Shown here in pieces: positions 26,849 through 35,838 of a stretch of DNA of 64,000 bases (positions within the stretch are counted from its first letter, which is position 1; every line of letters begins with the position of its first letter). The DNA is from Pedobacter frigoris (lineage in GTDB: Bacteria; Bacteroidota; Bacteroidia; Sphingobacteriales; Sphingobacteriaceae), in contig NZ_SWBQ01000002.1 in the NCBI RefSeq assembly GCF_005116445.1, positions 682,001 through 746,000 of the forward strand, given 5' to 3'. The notes under the pieces are model-generated. The model was not told the origin of the DNA. It saw only the letters and a program-made list of their open reading frames with translations, and made no database searches. A program made the position numbers and the translations under genes.

Positions 26849-28108
26849 TTATTTCTTTCCTTTCGAGAGGTAATTAAGTTCAAGAAATGCCCGCAATCCG
26901 GGATCACTTACTTCCTGGATTTCCTTTGAAATTAAATCTGGATTAGTTTCGGAAGCCATTAATTGCAAAATTTTCTTTGCTTTATCGTGACGTTTAGTAT
27001 TGTCCACTGCGTATGCACTTTCTACACCCATAACGTCTATTGCTACTTCATCAATCTTCATTTCATTAGGTGGCACATCCATGATAAAATCTAAGTTAAT
27101 TAGTTCGTCACTATTAACCGATTGCACAATAAACGGGGAATGAGTGGTAACTATAAATTGTATTTTTGGGAACGCTTTTTTTAAATTGGCAACCACAGTT
27201 CTTTGCCAGTTAGGATGCAGGTGCATATCTAATTCGTCAATCATAACCACGCCGCTACTTTGCTTTACTGCCTCTTTTCCTTTAAATCCATTTAAAATAA
27301 CACAACGATAAGCTATGTCAGTAACAATCCCCAACATTCGTTTCACGCCGTCACTCATTAATGAATGCGGTAACCGTTTGGTCTGTTGCCCCTCAATTTC
27401 GCAATCAGCGACAAGTTCTACTCTGAAGTTATCAAACGAAACATTTTTTAGATATGGAATAGCGGTTTCAATAGCTTCAATTACGGCTTCATAGGTACCT
27501 TTAAATTCAAGATCAGCCTCTAGATTTTCCTTGTAATAGTAAAACCATTGAGTGAAAGTGTCCTCATCCGATTTGGCCCCTAGCGCATTATAGTAGCCAT
27601 CACGAATGATCACCCGGTTTTTTTTGGTTCTGCTTTTCCTGGTAACATTACCACCTAATTGCTTTACGCCAAAGAAAACAATAACGGGGAGCACCGGTCG
27701 ATCTAGATCATTTAAAGATTTTGCATAATCCTCAGCGATTATTTTTATTTTGGCAGTGCCGGATTTGTCGCGAGAAGTTGACTTTCCATGTTCAAGTATC
27801 ATCCTACGCCATGAAAATTCGCCACTTCCGTTTATAAAGCCTGTAGCCTCCACAATAGTTGGGGTGAAATATTCGGATTGCTTAGAACGCATATTTATCG
27901 CAAACTTAATTTCATTCTCATTTATATTTCTTCGGGTAACGTAGGGCAAACCTAGAAAAAAAGCACCAGTTGCTATCTGGACAGCATGCAATAAGGTTGA
28001 CTTTCCAGTGCCATTATCCCCAATTGCTACGGTAAAAGAAGGATTAAGATTGAAATTCTTTTCTTCAAACCCTCTAAAATTCTGGATATATAACTTATTT
28101 ATCTGCAT
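26849..28108 (-). CDS. AAA ATPase, PtuA/OLD-like, Septu-type defence
   Basis: The 419-residue ABC/SMC-like ATPase has Walker A GDNGTGKST (30-38), Walker B VVMIDELD (287-294) followed by MHLHP, and the histidine switch TTHSP (321-325). It starts MQINKLYIQNFRGFEEKNFN, the standard opening of recombination-type ATPases. In Septu, PtuA hexamers clamp PtuB and release its nuclease on ATP loss during phage infection. Length and partner fit that; membership in PtuA proper was not tested by alignment. The HTH gene 34 bp upstream joins the same transcript. Confidence 0.85.
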   Translation of the reverse strand: MQINKLYIQNFRGFEEKNFNLNPSFTVAIGDNGTGKSTLLHAVQIATGAFFLGLPYVTRRNINENEIKFAINMRSKQSEYFTPTIVEATGFINGSGEFSWRRMILEHGKSTSRDKSGTAKIKIIAEDYAKSLNDLDRPVLPVIVFFGVKQLGGNVTRKSRTKKNRVIIRDGYYNALGAKSDEDTFTQWFYYYKENLEADLEFKGTYEAVIEAIETAIPYLKNVSFDNFRVELVADCEIEGQQTKRLPHSLMSDGVKRMLGIVTDIAYRCVILNGFKGKEAVKQSSGVVMIDELDMHLHPNWQRTVVANLKKAFPKIQFIVTTHSPFIVQSVNSDELINLDFIMDVPPNEMKIDEVAIDVMGVESAYAVDNTKRHDKAKKILQLMASETNPDLISKEIQEVSDPGLRAFLELNYLSKGKK

Positions 28109-28141
28109 TATGAAATAATTAAATCCTAGGTTGGTTGATAG

Positions 28142-28516
28142 CTACTTTTTAGATTTGTATGACTTTTGTTCGTGTAGGGCGATAACCTTTTCTTGGGTTT
28201 CAATGATGACTGACATATCTTTTATTTTTTCATTCTTAGCGTTCACTTCAAGTTCTAAATCCATAATGCGATTTTGAAGTGCTACGGTATCATTGCTAAA
28301 CATGCTTTTAAGTGGTTCTTCATCTAAATAAAATAGAAAGAGGTTCTTATTAAGAAGTTTTGAAAAGGAAATCAGCTTATCAATATCAACTGTATCTCTT
28401 TTGTAAATTCCGAAAAGTGTGGACTCGCTTACATTTACATGTTCAGCAATAACTTTAGCTTTCAGACCGCTTTCTTTAACCAATTTGTGGATGATTTCGC
28501 CAATTACTACAGCCAT
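28142..28516 (-). CDS. HTH regulator with coiled-coil tail
   Basis: From the ATG at 28516 the protein (124 residues) has an XRE-type HTH at 8-60 (AEHVNVSESTLFGIYKRDT) and a C-terminal coiled coil (LQNRIMDLELEVNAKNEKIK). An upstream TTG at 28522 adds two residues and is less likely. It is transcribed with the Septu-like ATPase and HNH genes, and such small HTH proteins often hold defence operons in check. Its target could be the promoter just upstream (28517-28750). It has no catalytic domain. Confidence 0.75.
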   Translation of the reverse strand: MAVVIGEIIHKLVKESGLKAKVIAEHVNVSESTLFGIYKRDTVDIDKLISFSKLLNKNLFLFYLDEEPLKSMFSNDTVALQNRIMDLELEVNAKNEKIKDMSVIIETQEKVIALHEQKSYKSKK

Positions 28517-28998
28517 ATACAAAGCTGCTAAAACAGGATTACAGATATCCCAGATGACACTACAATTTATTAATAGTAAAAACTATGATATTTTGATAGT
28601 ATTTGTAAAAAATGTATATTTGATAAAGCGAATGAAGTAACACTGTTGATTATAACAGCATTCCCTTTTATTTAATAACATGATATAAAAAATAGATTAC
28701 AAAAAATTATAATTTAGCGGTACCCTTATGAAAATAATAAAGCATCGCTAAAAACGAGCTTCGCTGCCAAATCTGGTAAATTTTGCAAAGTGGAGTAAGT
28801 ATAGCATTTGCTCCCTATAAATTATAGGGTGCGGTGCTTGCTTATACTTTACTTTGCGCCAACTTGAAAAGGTTGGTAGGCCCACCAGAGCCAGGCAGTA
28901 GAGGATGGCAAGTTACCGTGCCCTATTGTTATTCTAGACACTTACTGCCGTTCTAATGAAGCTCATAATTATTCAAATTGGAATAAATTTCATGAGCT
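28517..28998. other. Intergenic region containing a nested structured element
   Basis: No gene. From 28794 GCAAAGT ... AGTA pairs with TACT ... ACTTTGC (28857) around a perfect inner hairpin CCCTATAA/TTATAGGG (28813-28829). After it comes GGTTGGTAGGCCCACCAGAG and a run with GC-rich character up to about 28922. It could be a structured RNA, a MITE or an operator set. It sits between the divergent Septu-like operon and an ECF sigma gene. Confidence 0.4.
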
Positions 28999-29556
28999 AT
29001 GTCGGACTATCACACCCTTTCTGACCTTGATCTGATCTCTTTATTAAGAGATGGGGATCATGCTGCCTATACCGAAATCCACGAAAGGTACCATTATTTA
29101 GTATTTATTGAGGCTTATAGAAAACTTGGTGATGAAGAACTGACAAAGGACATTGTACAAGAACTTTTTGTAAATCTTTGGATAAAACGACAAACATCAA
29201 CAGACGTCGACAACTTAGCTGGTTATTTACTTACAGCGGTAAAATTTCGCATTTTTGACTTCTTTGACCATCAGAATGTTGAATCTAAATACATTGCATC
29301 TTTAACGGATTATGCCAATACCGGAAACATTGCTCATACAGACTATTTAACCAGAGAGCGAGAGTGGGAAAAATATATTGATTTGGCTATTCAGTCGCTA
29401 CCACAAAAAATGAGGCAAATATTTCAGCTAAATAAATCGGACAATTTATCGTATAAAGAGATAGCCAAAAAGCTTAATACGACTGAGAATAATGTTCAAA
29501 AACATATAAACGGTGCAATCAAAGTATTAAAAACCAAACTGACGGCTCTATTTTAA
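28999..29556 (+). CDS. ECF RNA polymerase sigma-70 factor
   Basis: The 185 residues show region 2 (YLVFIEAYRKLGDEELTKDI, VQELFVNLWIKR) and region 4 (LPQKMRQIFQLNKSDNLSYK, EIAKKLNTTENNVQKHINGA) of the Bacteroidota family-1 ECF sigma factors. Such factors are held by a FecR anti-sigma and drive transcription of the SusC/SusD operon next to them. The FecR gene begins 81 bp downstream. It starts MSDYHTLSDLDLISLLRDGD. The start ATG is preceded by a reasonable Shine-Dalgarno-poor leader, normal in this phylum. Confidence 0.93.
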   Translation: MSDYHTLSDLDLISLLRDGDHAAYTEIHERYHYLVFIEAYRKLGDEELTKDIVQELFVNLWIKRQTSTDVDNLAGYLLTAVKFRIFDFFDHQNVESKYIASLTDYANTGNIAHTDYLTREREWEKYIDLAIQSLPQKMRQIFQLNKSDNLSYKEIAKKLNTTENNVQKHINGAIKVLKTKLTALF

Positions 29557-29595
29557 ACTCCTTTAAAAAAAATACTTTTTTATTTTCCCATTCCC

Positions 29596-29610
29596 GTCGG
29601 TAAAACCGAC
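29596..29610 (+). promoter_or_regulatory. Small hairpin between sigma and anti-sigma genes
   Basis: GTCGG-TAAAA-CCGAC forms a 5-bp stem in the 81-bp gap. It could modulate the ratio of sigma to anti-sigma, but has no T-run, so it is not a classical terminator. Confidence 0.3.
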
Positions 29611-29637
29611 ACTTCTTCAATCCATTACCTTTTGATA

Positions 29638-30753
29638 ATGACAACTGAAGAAGCAAAACGATTAATTTCTAAATACAATGCAGGAAACTGCACTGACCAG
29701 GAAAAAGCATTACTAGAGAAGTGGTATATGCAACTGGACGTTCAAGACGTCAATATCTCTCCAAAAACTATTGAGAGCTTAGGTGAACAAATTAAAAATC
29801 TTCCTGGCTTTGATGGCAAATCGAAAATCATCAAACTCTGGTCAGTAATTGCTGCGGTAGTTTCTATCACTCTAATTGCAGCTGGCGTTATATTGTTCAA
29901 TTATCGCTCAGAAGAACACCCAATTACAAGTAAAATTGTCCAAGACATTGCTCCTGGGAGTAATAAAGCTACTCTCACCTTTGCAAACGGCAAGGTCATA
30001 AACTTAAGTTGCGCTAAAACAGGAATTGCAGTTGATGCAGCTAAAATCAAATACAATGATGGCACAAAAATCTCTCGCAACAATGCTGATAGTTTTTCAG
30101 GATTAGCAACAATCACAACACCAAAAGGTGGTGAGTACCACATAGTCCTTTCTGACGGGACAAAAGTATGGCTTAACGCCGCTTCAACGTTAACTTTTGC
30201 AACCTCTTTTAGAGAGCGTGGAGAGGACAAGCGCAGGGTGACTTTGAGCGGCGAGGCCTACTTTGAAGTTTCTAAAGACAAGAGCCGTCCCTTTGTCGTT
30301 AAGGTCGGACATCAAGAAATATTGGTGTTGGGCACTCATTTCAATATTAATGCCTATGAGCCGAAAGCAGTTATAAAAACAACATTGCAAGAAGGGGCTG
30401 TGAGAGTAATTAGCCTTAAAAAAGACAGGACTTTTAGAAAATCTAATCTAAAACCAGGGGAACAGGCAATATCCTCTGAAGCCGCCACATTGATTAAAAA
30501 AGTGAATGTAGAATTAGAGCTAGCCTGGAAAAAAGGCAAAATACAATTTGTAAGAGCAGATCTAAAATCTGTCATGGACATGATCAGCCGATGGTATGAC
30601 ATTGAGGTAATTTATCAATACTATCCAAAGGAAGCTAAGTTTACTGGCTCTATTTCCAGATCTAAAAATATTTCAGAAGTCTTAAGCCTTCTGGAAACCA
30701 CCGGAGAAGTCCGATTTAAAATAGAAGAAAGGAAGGTATTTGTAATGAAATAA
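29638..30753 (+). CDS. FecR-family anti-sigma factor
   Basis: Start at the ATG at 29638 (an upstream TTG is less likely). The N-terminal cytosolic helices (TTEEAKRLISKYNAGNCTDQ) bind the sigma factor, one membrane helix follows (IIKLWSVIAAVVSITLIAAG), and the periplasmic part has the FecR domain (ITTPKGGEYHIVLSDGTKVW, LNAASTLTF) and a C-terminal STN-like domain (KGKIQFVRADLKSVMDMISR, WYDIEVIY). It relays the state of the adjacent SusC to the ECF sigma. It is 373 codons from the TTG and normal in length. Standard regulatory pair. Confidence 0.94.
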   Translation: MTTEEAKRLISKYNAGNCTDQEKALLEKWYMQLDVQDVNISPKTIESLGEQIKNLPGFDGKSKIIKLWSVIAAVVSITLIAAGVILFNYRSEEHPITSKIVQDIAPGSNKATLTFANGKVINLSCAKTGIAVDAAKIKYNDGTKISRNNADSFSGLATITTPKGGEYHIVLSDGTKVWLNAASTLTFATSFRERGEDKRRVTLSGEAYFEVSKDKSRPFVVKVGHQEILVLGTHFNINAYEPKAVIKTTLQEGAVRVISLKKDRTFRKSNLKPGEQAISSEAATLIKKVNVELELAWKKGKIQFVRADLKSVMDMISRWYDIEVIYQYYPKEAKFTGSISRSKNISEVLSLLETTGEVRFKIEERKVFVMK

Positions 30754-30862
30754 ATATCACCTGGTGAATAGCAACCGGCCCCAGCGTAGGAACTGTGGGC
30801 CGGTCTAGCTCAGTCAAAAGTAAAAATGCGATAACACGATACGATCAACTAAACCGAGACAA

Positions 30863-33800
30863 ATGTACAATATTTACTTATACGGTGCGCCCGCCAGGAG
30901 CTGCACTGCCAAATTTTTGATCATTATGAAGCTAAGTTTTCTCTTCTTGATCATACCCTTGATACAGGTTACGGCTTCATCCAAAGCACAAACCATTACT
31001 TTAAACAAGCAAAATGCATCCATTAGCGCTGTTTTTGAAGAAATCATGATGCAAAGTGACTATGATTTTTCTTATTCGGAACAACAGATTTCCAAAGTTG
31101 GCCTGATTACTATTTCAGTTACCAAAGCCAGTATTACTGAGGTTCTGGATAAATGCTTTAAAGGTCAACCACTTACTTACTCGATTAAAGGAAAAAACAT
31201 CATAATAACGGCAAAAAAAACATCGCTATTTCAAAGGCTTGCAGATAAATTCAGCAATATAGATATCCAGGGAACCATTGTCGATGAAACGGGATCGCCA
31301 CTTGTCGGGGCAACTATAAAAATTAAGAGTAGTACCACCATCGTCAGGACTGACCGTCAGGGTAGATTTTTTATGCAAAATGTTGCTGAGGATGCAATAT
31401 TGGTTATATCTTATATAGGCTATGAAACACTAGAAATTACAGCTTCTGAAAATATCGGCATAATTAAGTTAGGTTTTAAAGCAGGTCAGCTAGAAGAAGT
31501 TAATGTATCAACAGGATATCAGACTTTGGATAGGTCTAAAACAACGGGAAGTTTTGCGCAAATAGACAATCAACTTCTTAATAGAAGTGTTTCATCTAAC
31601 CTAATCGATCGGATTAAAGATTTGGTCCCTGGTGTATATTTTCAGGATCGTGATCCCCAATTAAATAGCATCACTACAAACCCGCTTGCCAAAAGTACGG
31701 GAATAACTGTTCGCGGACAAAGTACATTCAATGCATCAAAAGAGCCTTTGATTATCCTGGATAATTTCCCCTATGAGGGTGAGGTCAATAATATTAATCC
31801 GAATGACATTGAAAGCATTTCAATTTTAAAAGATGCATCTGCAGCATCCATCTGGGGCGCAAGATCGGCTAATGGAGTAATCGTCATTACGACCAAAAGG
31901 GGCAAATTAAATCAGCAAACAAAAATTGATTTCAGCAGCAATTTTACCATTATCAACAAACCTAATCTTAAATACGACCAAGCCTTTTTAAGCTCTAAGG
32001 ACTATATTGAAGTAGAAGAGGTTTTGTTTAACAATGGCTATTTTGACAGTCAACTAGCCGATGATGTGACCTTTCCAACGATCACACCTGCTATTGAATT
32101 AATGACAAAATACAGATCAGCTACTACAGATCAACAGCGCAATGAGATTCAACAAGAACTAAACCTCCTTAAAGCTAGTGATGTCCGCGATGATTACAGC
32201 CGCTATCTATATCAGAAGGGACTTAACCAGCAATATTCATTAGGTATTCGTGGTGGCACGAACAACATGACCTATACCCTTTCAGCAGGCTATGATAAAA
32301 ACAAAAACAACCTCATCAGAAATGAGTACAGTAGGATTTCGATTAATTCTTTGAATACCTACACCCCTATCAGAAATTTGGAGCTGACAGCCGGAATAAA
32401 TTACTCCCAAAATGAAACCTTAGCCAATAATGAATACATCTATGGTTCATTTACAGGTTTAGCTTATCCGTATATTTCTATTTATCCCTACGCCAGTTTC
32501 GCGGATAATCAGGGCAATAGTTTGCCTGTATTGCAAAATCTAAGGCGTCAATACATTGACAATACCAGCTCTCTGGGGTTTTTAGATTGGAATCTCAGAC
32601 CATTGGATGAGATCAAACTCGCTGACCATAAAATTAAAAACAGCGATTTACTTTTGAAATTTGGCGCTAAGTACCAGGTTCTGCCCTATTTAAGTATACA
32701 GCTAAATTATCAAAGCGAGAAGCAGATCATAATAGATCGCAATTATCGAAGCATCGATACCTATTATGCCCGCAATTTGATCAATCAGTTTAGTGCTTAT
32801 GATGCTTCATCCGGAAGCATCTCCTATCCATTTCCCAAGAATGGCATATTGGATCTATCCAATGTGAACTGGCAAAGCAACAACCTAAGAGGACAAGTCA
32901 ATTTTGAAAAAACCATTAACAAGCACACCATAAGTGGTTTGATTGGCGCAGAGGTAAACGAATTAGAAACAGAAGCCTATAGCCGCACCTCTTATGGTTA
33001 TAATGACCAATTTGGCTTATCCGTCAATAACTTAAACTATGAAACTTTTTATCCCATAAACCCATCCGGATCTGCAAACATTCCTGCTCCGCTGGGGACC
33101 GTAGGCGGAATGTTGCGGAGAACCATTTCTTACTTCTCTATAGCTACTTATCAATATGACAGTCGCTATACCATAAATGTAAGTGTAAGAAAAGATGGCG
33201 CAAATCTCTTCGGGGCTAAAGTGAATGATAAATTTAAACCCTTTTTATCCGCAGGACTGGGCTGGGATTTATCTAAGGAATCATTTTACAAATTACAATG
33301 GCTTCCTTATCTACGTTTAAGAGCCTCTTATGGCTACCAGGGCAATACCTACGAACTTAGCTCAGCTTACCTTTCCGGATATTACACCAACAATAATACC
33401 ACAGGAGCTAGTTCCATTTATATTACCTCAGCTCCTAACCCACGGCTTCAGTGGGAACGCGTTAACAACGTCAATCTTGGTGCAGACTTTGGCATTGCAA
33501 ACAATACCCTTACAGGTAGCTTAGAATTGTTCCATAAGTACGGAAAGGAATTAATTCAGCCAACCGAGTTGCCCGCTCAAACGGGCTTTATGACCTACCT
33601 GGCTAATACAGCCAGCACCCAAACAAAAGGAATAGACCTGACTTTAAAAAGTCAAAATCTCAACGGAAAATTTAAGTGGGCAACGACATTCTTATTGAGC
33701 TGCATAAAAGATAAGGTCATAAAATATGATTCGCCTTTAAATGCGTCCAGTATAAGCAATGGTGATTATGTTGAGGGTAAACCCTTGTACTCCATATTCA

Positions 33801-34426
33801 GCTACAAATGGGCAGGCTTAAATCCTGCTAACGGTAATCCAAGGGGTTATCTAAATGGACAAATCAGTGAAGACTATTTAGCCATCAGGAACAATTTCAA
33901 TCCTGACAGTTTAGTATTTAACGGATCTCAAATTCCGAGTGTTTATGGTTCATTCAGAAATGATTTTAGTTTAAAAGGGATCAGTCTGTCTGTTAATATA
34001 TCCTATCGTCTTGGTTTTGTCTTTCGCAGACCTTCGGTGAACACAAGCTATGAGAACCTTATACAAGCGGGGCATGCTGATTATCAATTAGCATGGAAAA
34101 GACCTGGTGATGAAAGCTCCACCAATGTGCCCTCCATAATCTATCCAGGAGATTCGAACAGAAACTCTTTTTATCAACTTTCTGAAATTCTAGTGGAACC
34201 CGGGGATCATATCAGGCTTCAGGATGTTCGATTAGGATATGAGCTTAACGCTCAAGCTTTAAAGGCAATTGGCCTGGCATCCCTAAACGTATTTGGTTTT
34301 GCCAATAATATAGGAATCATTTGGAGAAAAAATAAATCAGGTATTGACCCAGCCACTGATCCAAGAACAAGGAGCCAGTACCCAAATCCATTCACAATTT
34401 CGTTCGGTATAAATGCTAATTTTTAA
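30863..34426 (+). CDS. SusC/RagA-family TonB-linked receptor with STN domain
   Basis: The 1187 residues comprise a signal (with an N-terminal extension before MKLSFLFLIIPLIQV), an STN domain (about 48-105) for signalling to FecR, a carboxypeptidase-regulatory-like domain (about 132-205: IQGTIVDETGSPLVGATIKI), a plug with NDIESISILKDASAASIWGA and RSANGVIVITTKRG, and a C-terminal barrel ending in a typical FTISFGINANF. STN plus ECF/FecR shows transcriptional feedback from the ligand. The start could also be MKLSFL (30926). It is the receptor half of an uptake pair with SusD, which follows by 4 bp. Confidence 0.96.
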   Translation: MYNIYLYGAPARSCTAKFLIIMKLSFLFLIIPLIQVTASSKAQTITLNKQNASISAVFEEIMMQSDYDFSYSEQQISKVGLITISVTKASITEVLDKCFKGQPLTYSIKGKNIIITAKKTSLFQRLADKFSNIDIQGTIVDETGSPLVGATIKIKSSTTIVRTDRQGRFFMQNVAEDAILVISYIGYETLEITASENIGIIKLGFKAGQLEEVNVSTGYQTLDRSKTTGSFAQIDNQLLNRSVSSNLIDRIKDLVPGVYFQDRDPQLNSITTNPLAKSTGITVRGQSTFNASKEPLIILDNFPYEGEVNNINPNDIESISILKDASAASIWGARSANGVIVITTKRGKLNQQTKIDFSSNFTIINKPNLKYDQAFLSSKDYIEVEEVLFNNGYFDSQLADDVTFPTITPAIELMTKYRSATTDQQRNEIQQELNLLKASDVRDDYSRYLYQKGLNQQYSLGIRGGTNNMTYTLSAGYDKNKNNLIRNEYSRISINSLNTYTPIRNLELTAGINYSQNETLANNEYIYGSFTGLAYPYISIYPYASFADNQGNSLPVLQNLRRQYIDNTSSLGFLDWNLRPLDEIKLADHKIKNSDLLLKFGAKYQVLPYLSIQLNYQSEKQIIIDRNYRSIDTYYARNLINQFSAYDASSGSISYPFPKNGILDLSNVNWQSNNLRGQVNFEKTINKHTISGLIGAEVNELETEAYSRTSYGYNDQFGLSVNNLNYETFYPINPSGSANIPAPLGTVGGMLRRTISYFSIATYQYDSRYTINVSVRKDGANLFGAKVNDKFKPFLSAGLGWDLSKESFYKLQWLPYLRLRASYGYQGNTYELSSAYLSGYYTNNNTTGASSIYITSAPNPRLQWERVNNVNLGADFGIANNTLTGSLELFHKYGKELIQPTELPAQTGFMTYLANTASTQTKGIDLTLKSQNLNGKFKWATTFLLSCIKDKVIKYDSPLNASSISNGDYVEGKPLYSIFSYKWAGLNPANGNPRGYLNGQISEDYLAIRNNFNPDSLVFNGSQIPSVYGSFRNDFSLKGISLSVNISYRLGFVFRRPSVNTSYENLIQAGHADYQLAWKRPGDESSTNVPSIIYPGDSNRNSFYQLSEILVEPGDHIRLQDVRLGYELNAQALKAIGLASLNVFGFANNIGIIWRKNKSGIDPATDPRTRSQYPNPFTISFGINANF

Positions 34427-34430
34427 ACTC

Positions 34431-35825
34431 ATGAAAAGAACTGACAGACTATTCCATATGAATTACATGTACCTTTTAATTGCCTGCTTAATATTTCTTG
34501 GTTGCAAAAAGCAAAACGATTGGCTGGACATCAAAGCAAATAAAAATGATGTAGTTCCACAAACTTTAACAGACTTCCAGGCTATATTGGATAATACGGA
34601 CAGAATGAACGTAACTTCTGCTGCTGGTTTACCAGGATCAGATAATACTTATCTGACAGATGCTTCTTTTTCAGCCTCCACACAAGATGAACGAAACCTC
34701 TATACCTGGAAAAAGGAAATCTGGTCCCTGGACAATGCGATTACCTGGAGTTACAGTTTTAGAACCATAGGACTCGCAAATGTAATCTTGGATGGCTTAA
34801 ACAAAATCGAGGCAAAGGGAGAAATATACAATAACATTAAGGGACAGGCACTTTTTCACCGTGCTTTTGCTTATTACAATATGGCGCAGTTATTTTGCCA
34901 CCCTTATAGTCCATCAGCAAATACAGACCTTGGGCTTCCACTTAGAACCAATTCGGACGTAACCGTTATAACACAACGTGCCTCTTTAAGCCAGACCTAT
35001 GAACAGATCATCAGTGATGCGCTCCTTGCTACAGAACTACTCGCAACATCACAAACTTATGTTCAACGTCCGGTACGATCAGCAGCTTACGCGCTGCTGG
35101 CAAAAATCTATTTGAATATGGGTGATTATACCAACGGCGCCCAGTATGCGGACAAATGTTTAGCACTAAGCCCCCAACTCTTAGATTTCAATGACGATAC
35201 CATTGTTAATTTATCAACGACATACAGGTTTCCTGCATATGCCAAAAATAACCCCGAGGTATTGTTCTATACCGAAAGCAATCAATTCTCGCAGGTTCTT
35301 GCCAGCAGCTCCAGCAGGGGATTCATAGACCGGGACTTATATGGAACCTATGAACAGGAGGATTTAAGAAGAGTATATTTTTTTGCTACCGTAAGTACTG
35401 GAGTAAAATTTAGAGGCGGGTACTCCGGAAGATCCCCAAATTTCTGTGGTTTAGCTGCTAACGAAATTTATTTCATACGCGCAGAATGCCGTGCCAGAGA
35501 TGGCGATGCAGCGGGCGCATTGGCAGATCTGAATTTAGTACTAAAAAATAGGTTCAAATCCGGAAGCTTCACTGAAAAAACGACTGCCAGTGCAGATGAT
35601 GCGCTACAGATTATCCTCAACGAAAGGAGGAAAGAATTTCCGGCAACAGCAAATATCCGATGGGAAGACCTGAGGAGGTTGAATCAGGAAACCCGATTTC
35701 AGAAGACTCTTACCCGAAGCGTAAATGGAACTTCATATACCCTGCTTCCAAATGATAAACGCTATACACTGCCCATTCCTACTCAGGAAATCCGGTTAAG
35801 TGGAATTAAACAGAATGATAGATAA
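34431..35825 (+). CDS. SusD/RagB-family nutrient-binding lipoprotein
   Basis: I chose the ATG at 34431, just after the SusC stop; it gives a signal ending IACLIFLGC with lysines. The SusD body includes AWSYSFRTIGLANVILDGLN-like helices (residues about 95-130), TPR-type GQALFHRAFAYYNMAQLF, and the C-terminal signature LNERRKEFPATANIRWEDLR RL. It caps SusC on the cell surface and binds the imported nutrient, not necessarily a sugar; with a TlpA partner downstream, peptides are possible. Normal in length. Confidence 0.95.
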   Translation: MKRTDRLFHMNYMYLLIACLIFLGCKKQNDWLDIKANKNDVVPQTLTDFQAILDNTDRMNVTSAAGLPGSDNTYLTDASFSASTQDERNLYTWKKEIWSLDNAITWSYSFRTIGLANVILDGLNKIEAKGEIYNNIKGQALFHRAFAYYNMAQLFCHPYSPSANTDLGLPLRTNSDVTVITQRASLSQTYEQIISDALLATELLATSQTYVQRPVRSAAYALLAKIYLNMGDYTNGAQYADKCLALSPQLLDFNDDTIVNLSTTYRFPAYAKNNPEVLFYTESNQFSQVLASSSSRGFIDRDLYGTYEQEDLRRVYFFATVSTGVKFRGGYSGRSPNFCGLAANEIYFIRAECRARDGDAAGALADLNLVLKNRFKSGSFTEKTTASADDALQIILNERRKEFPATANIRWEDLRRLNQETRFQKTLTRSVNGTSYTLLPNDKRYTLPIPTQEIRLSGIKQNDR

Positions 35826-35838
35826 ATAAAATATTACG

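Noticed and set aside
26849..26907. Upstream ATG at 26907 as start of the HNH gene
   Set aside because: It overlaps the end of the ATPase gene, adds no family sequence, and the 26847 ATG gives a normal 1-bp spacing.
28750..28930. Retron msr-msd RNA for the Septu-like pair
   Set aside because: There is no reverse transcriptase gene in the window, so a functional retron is not supported.
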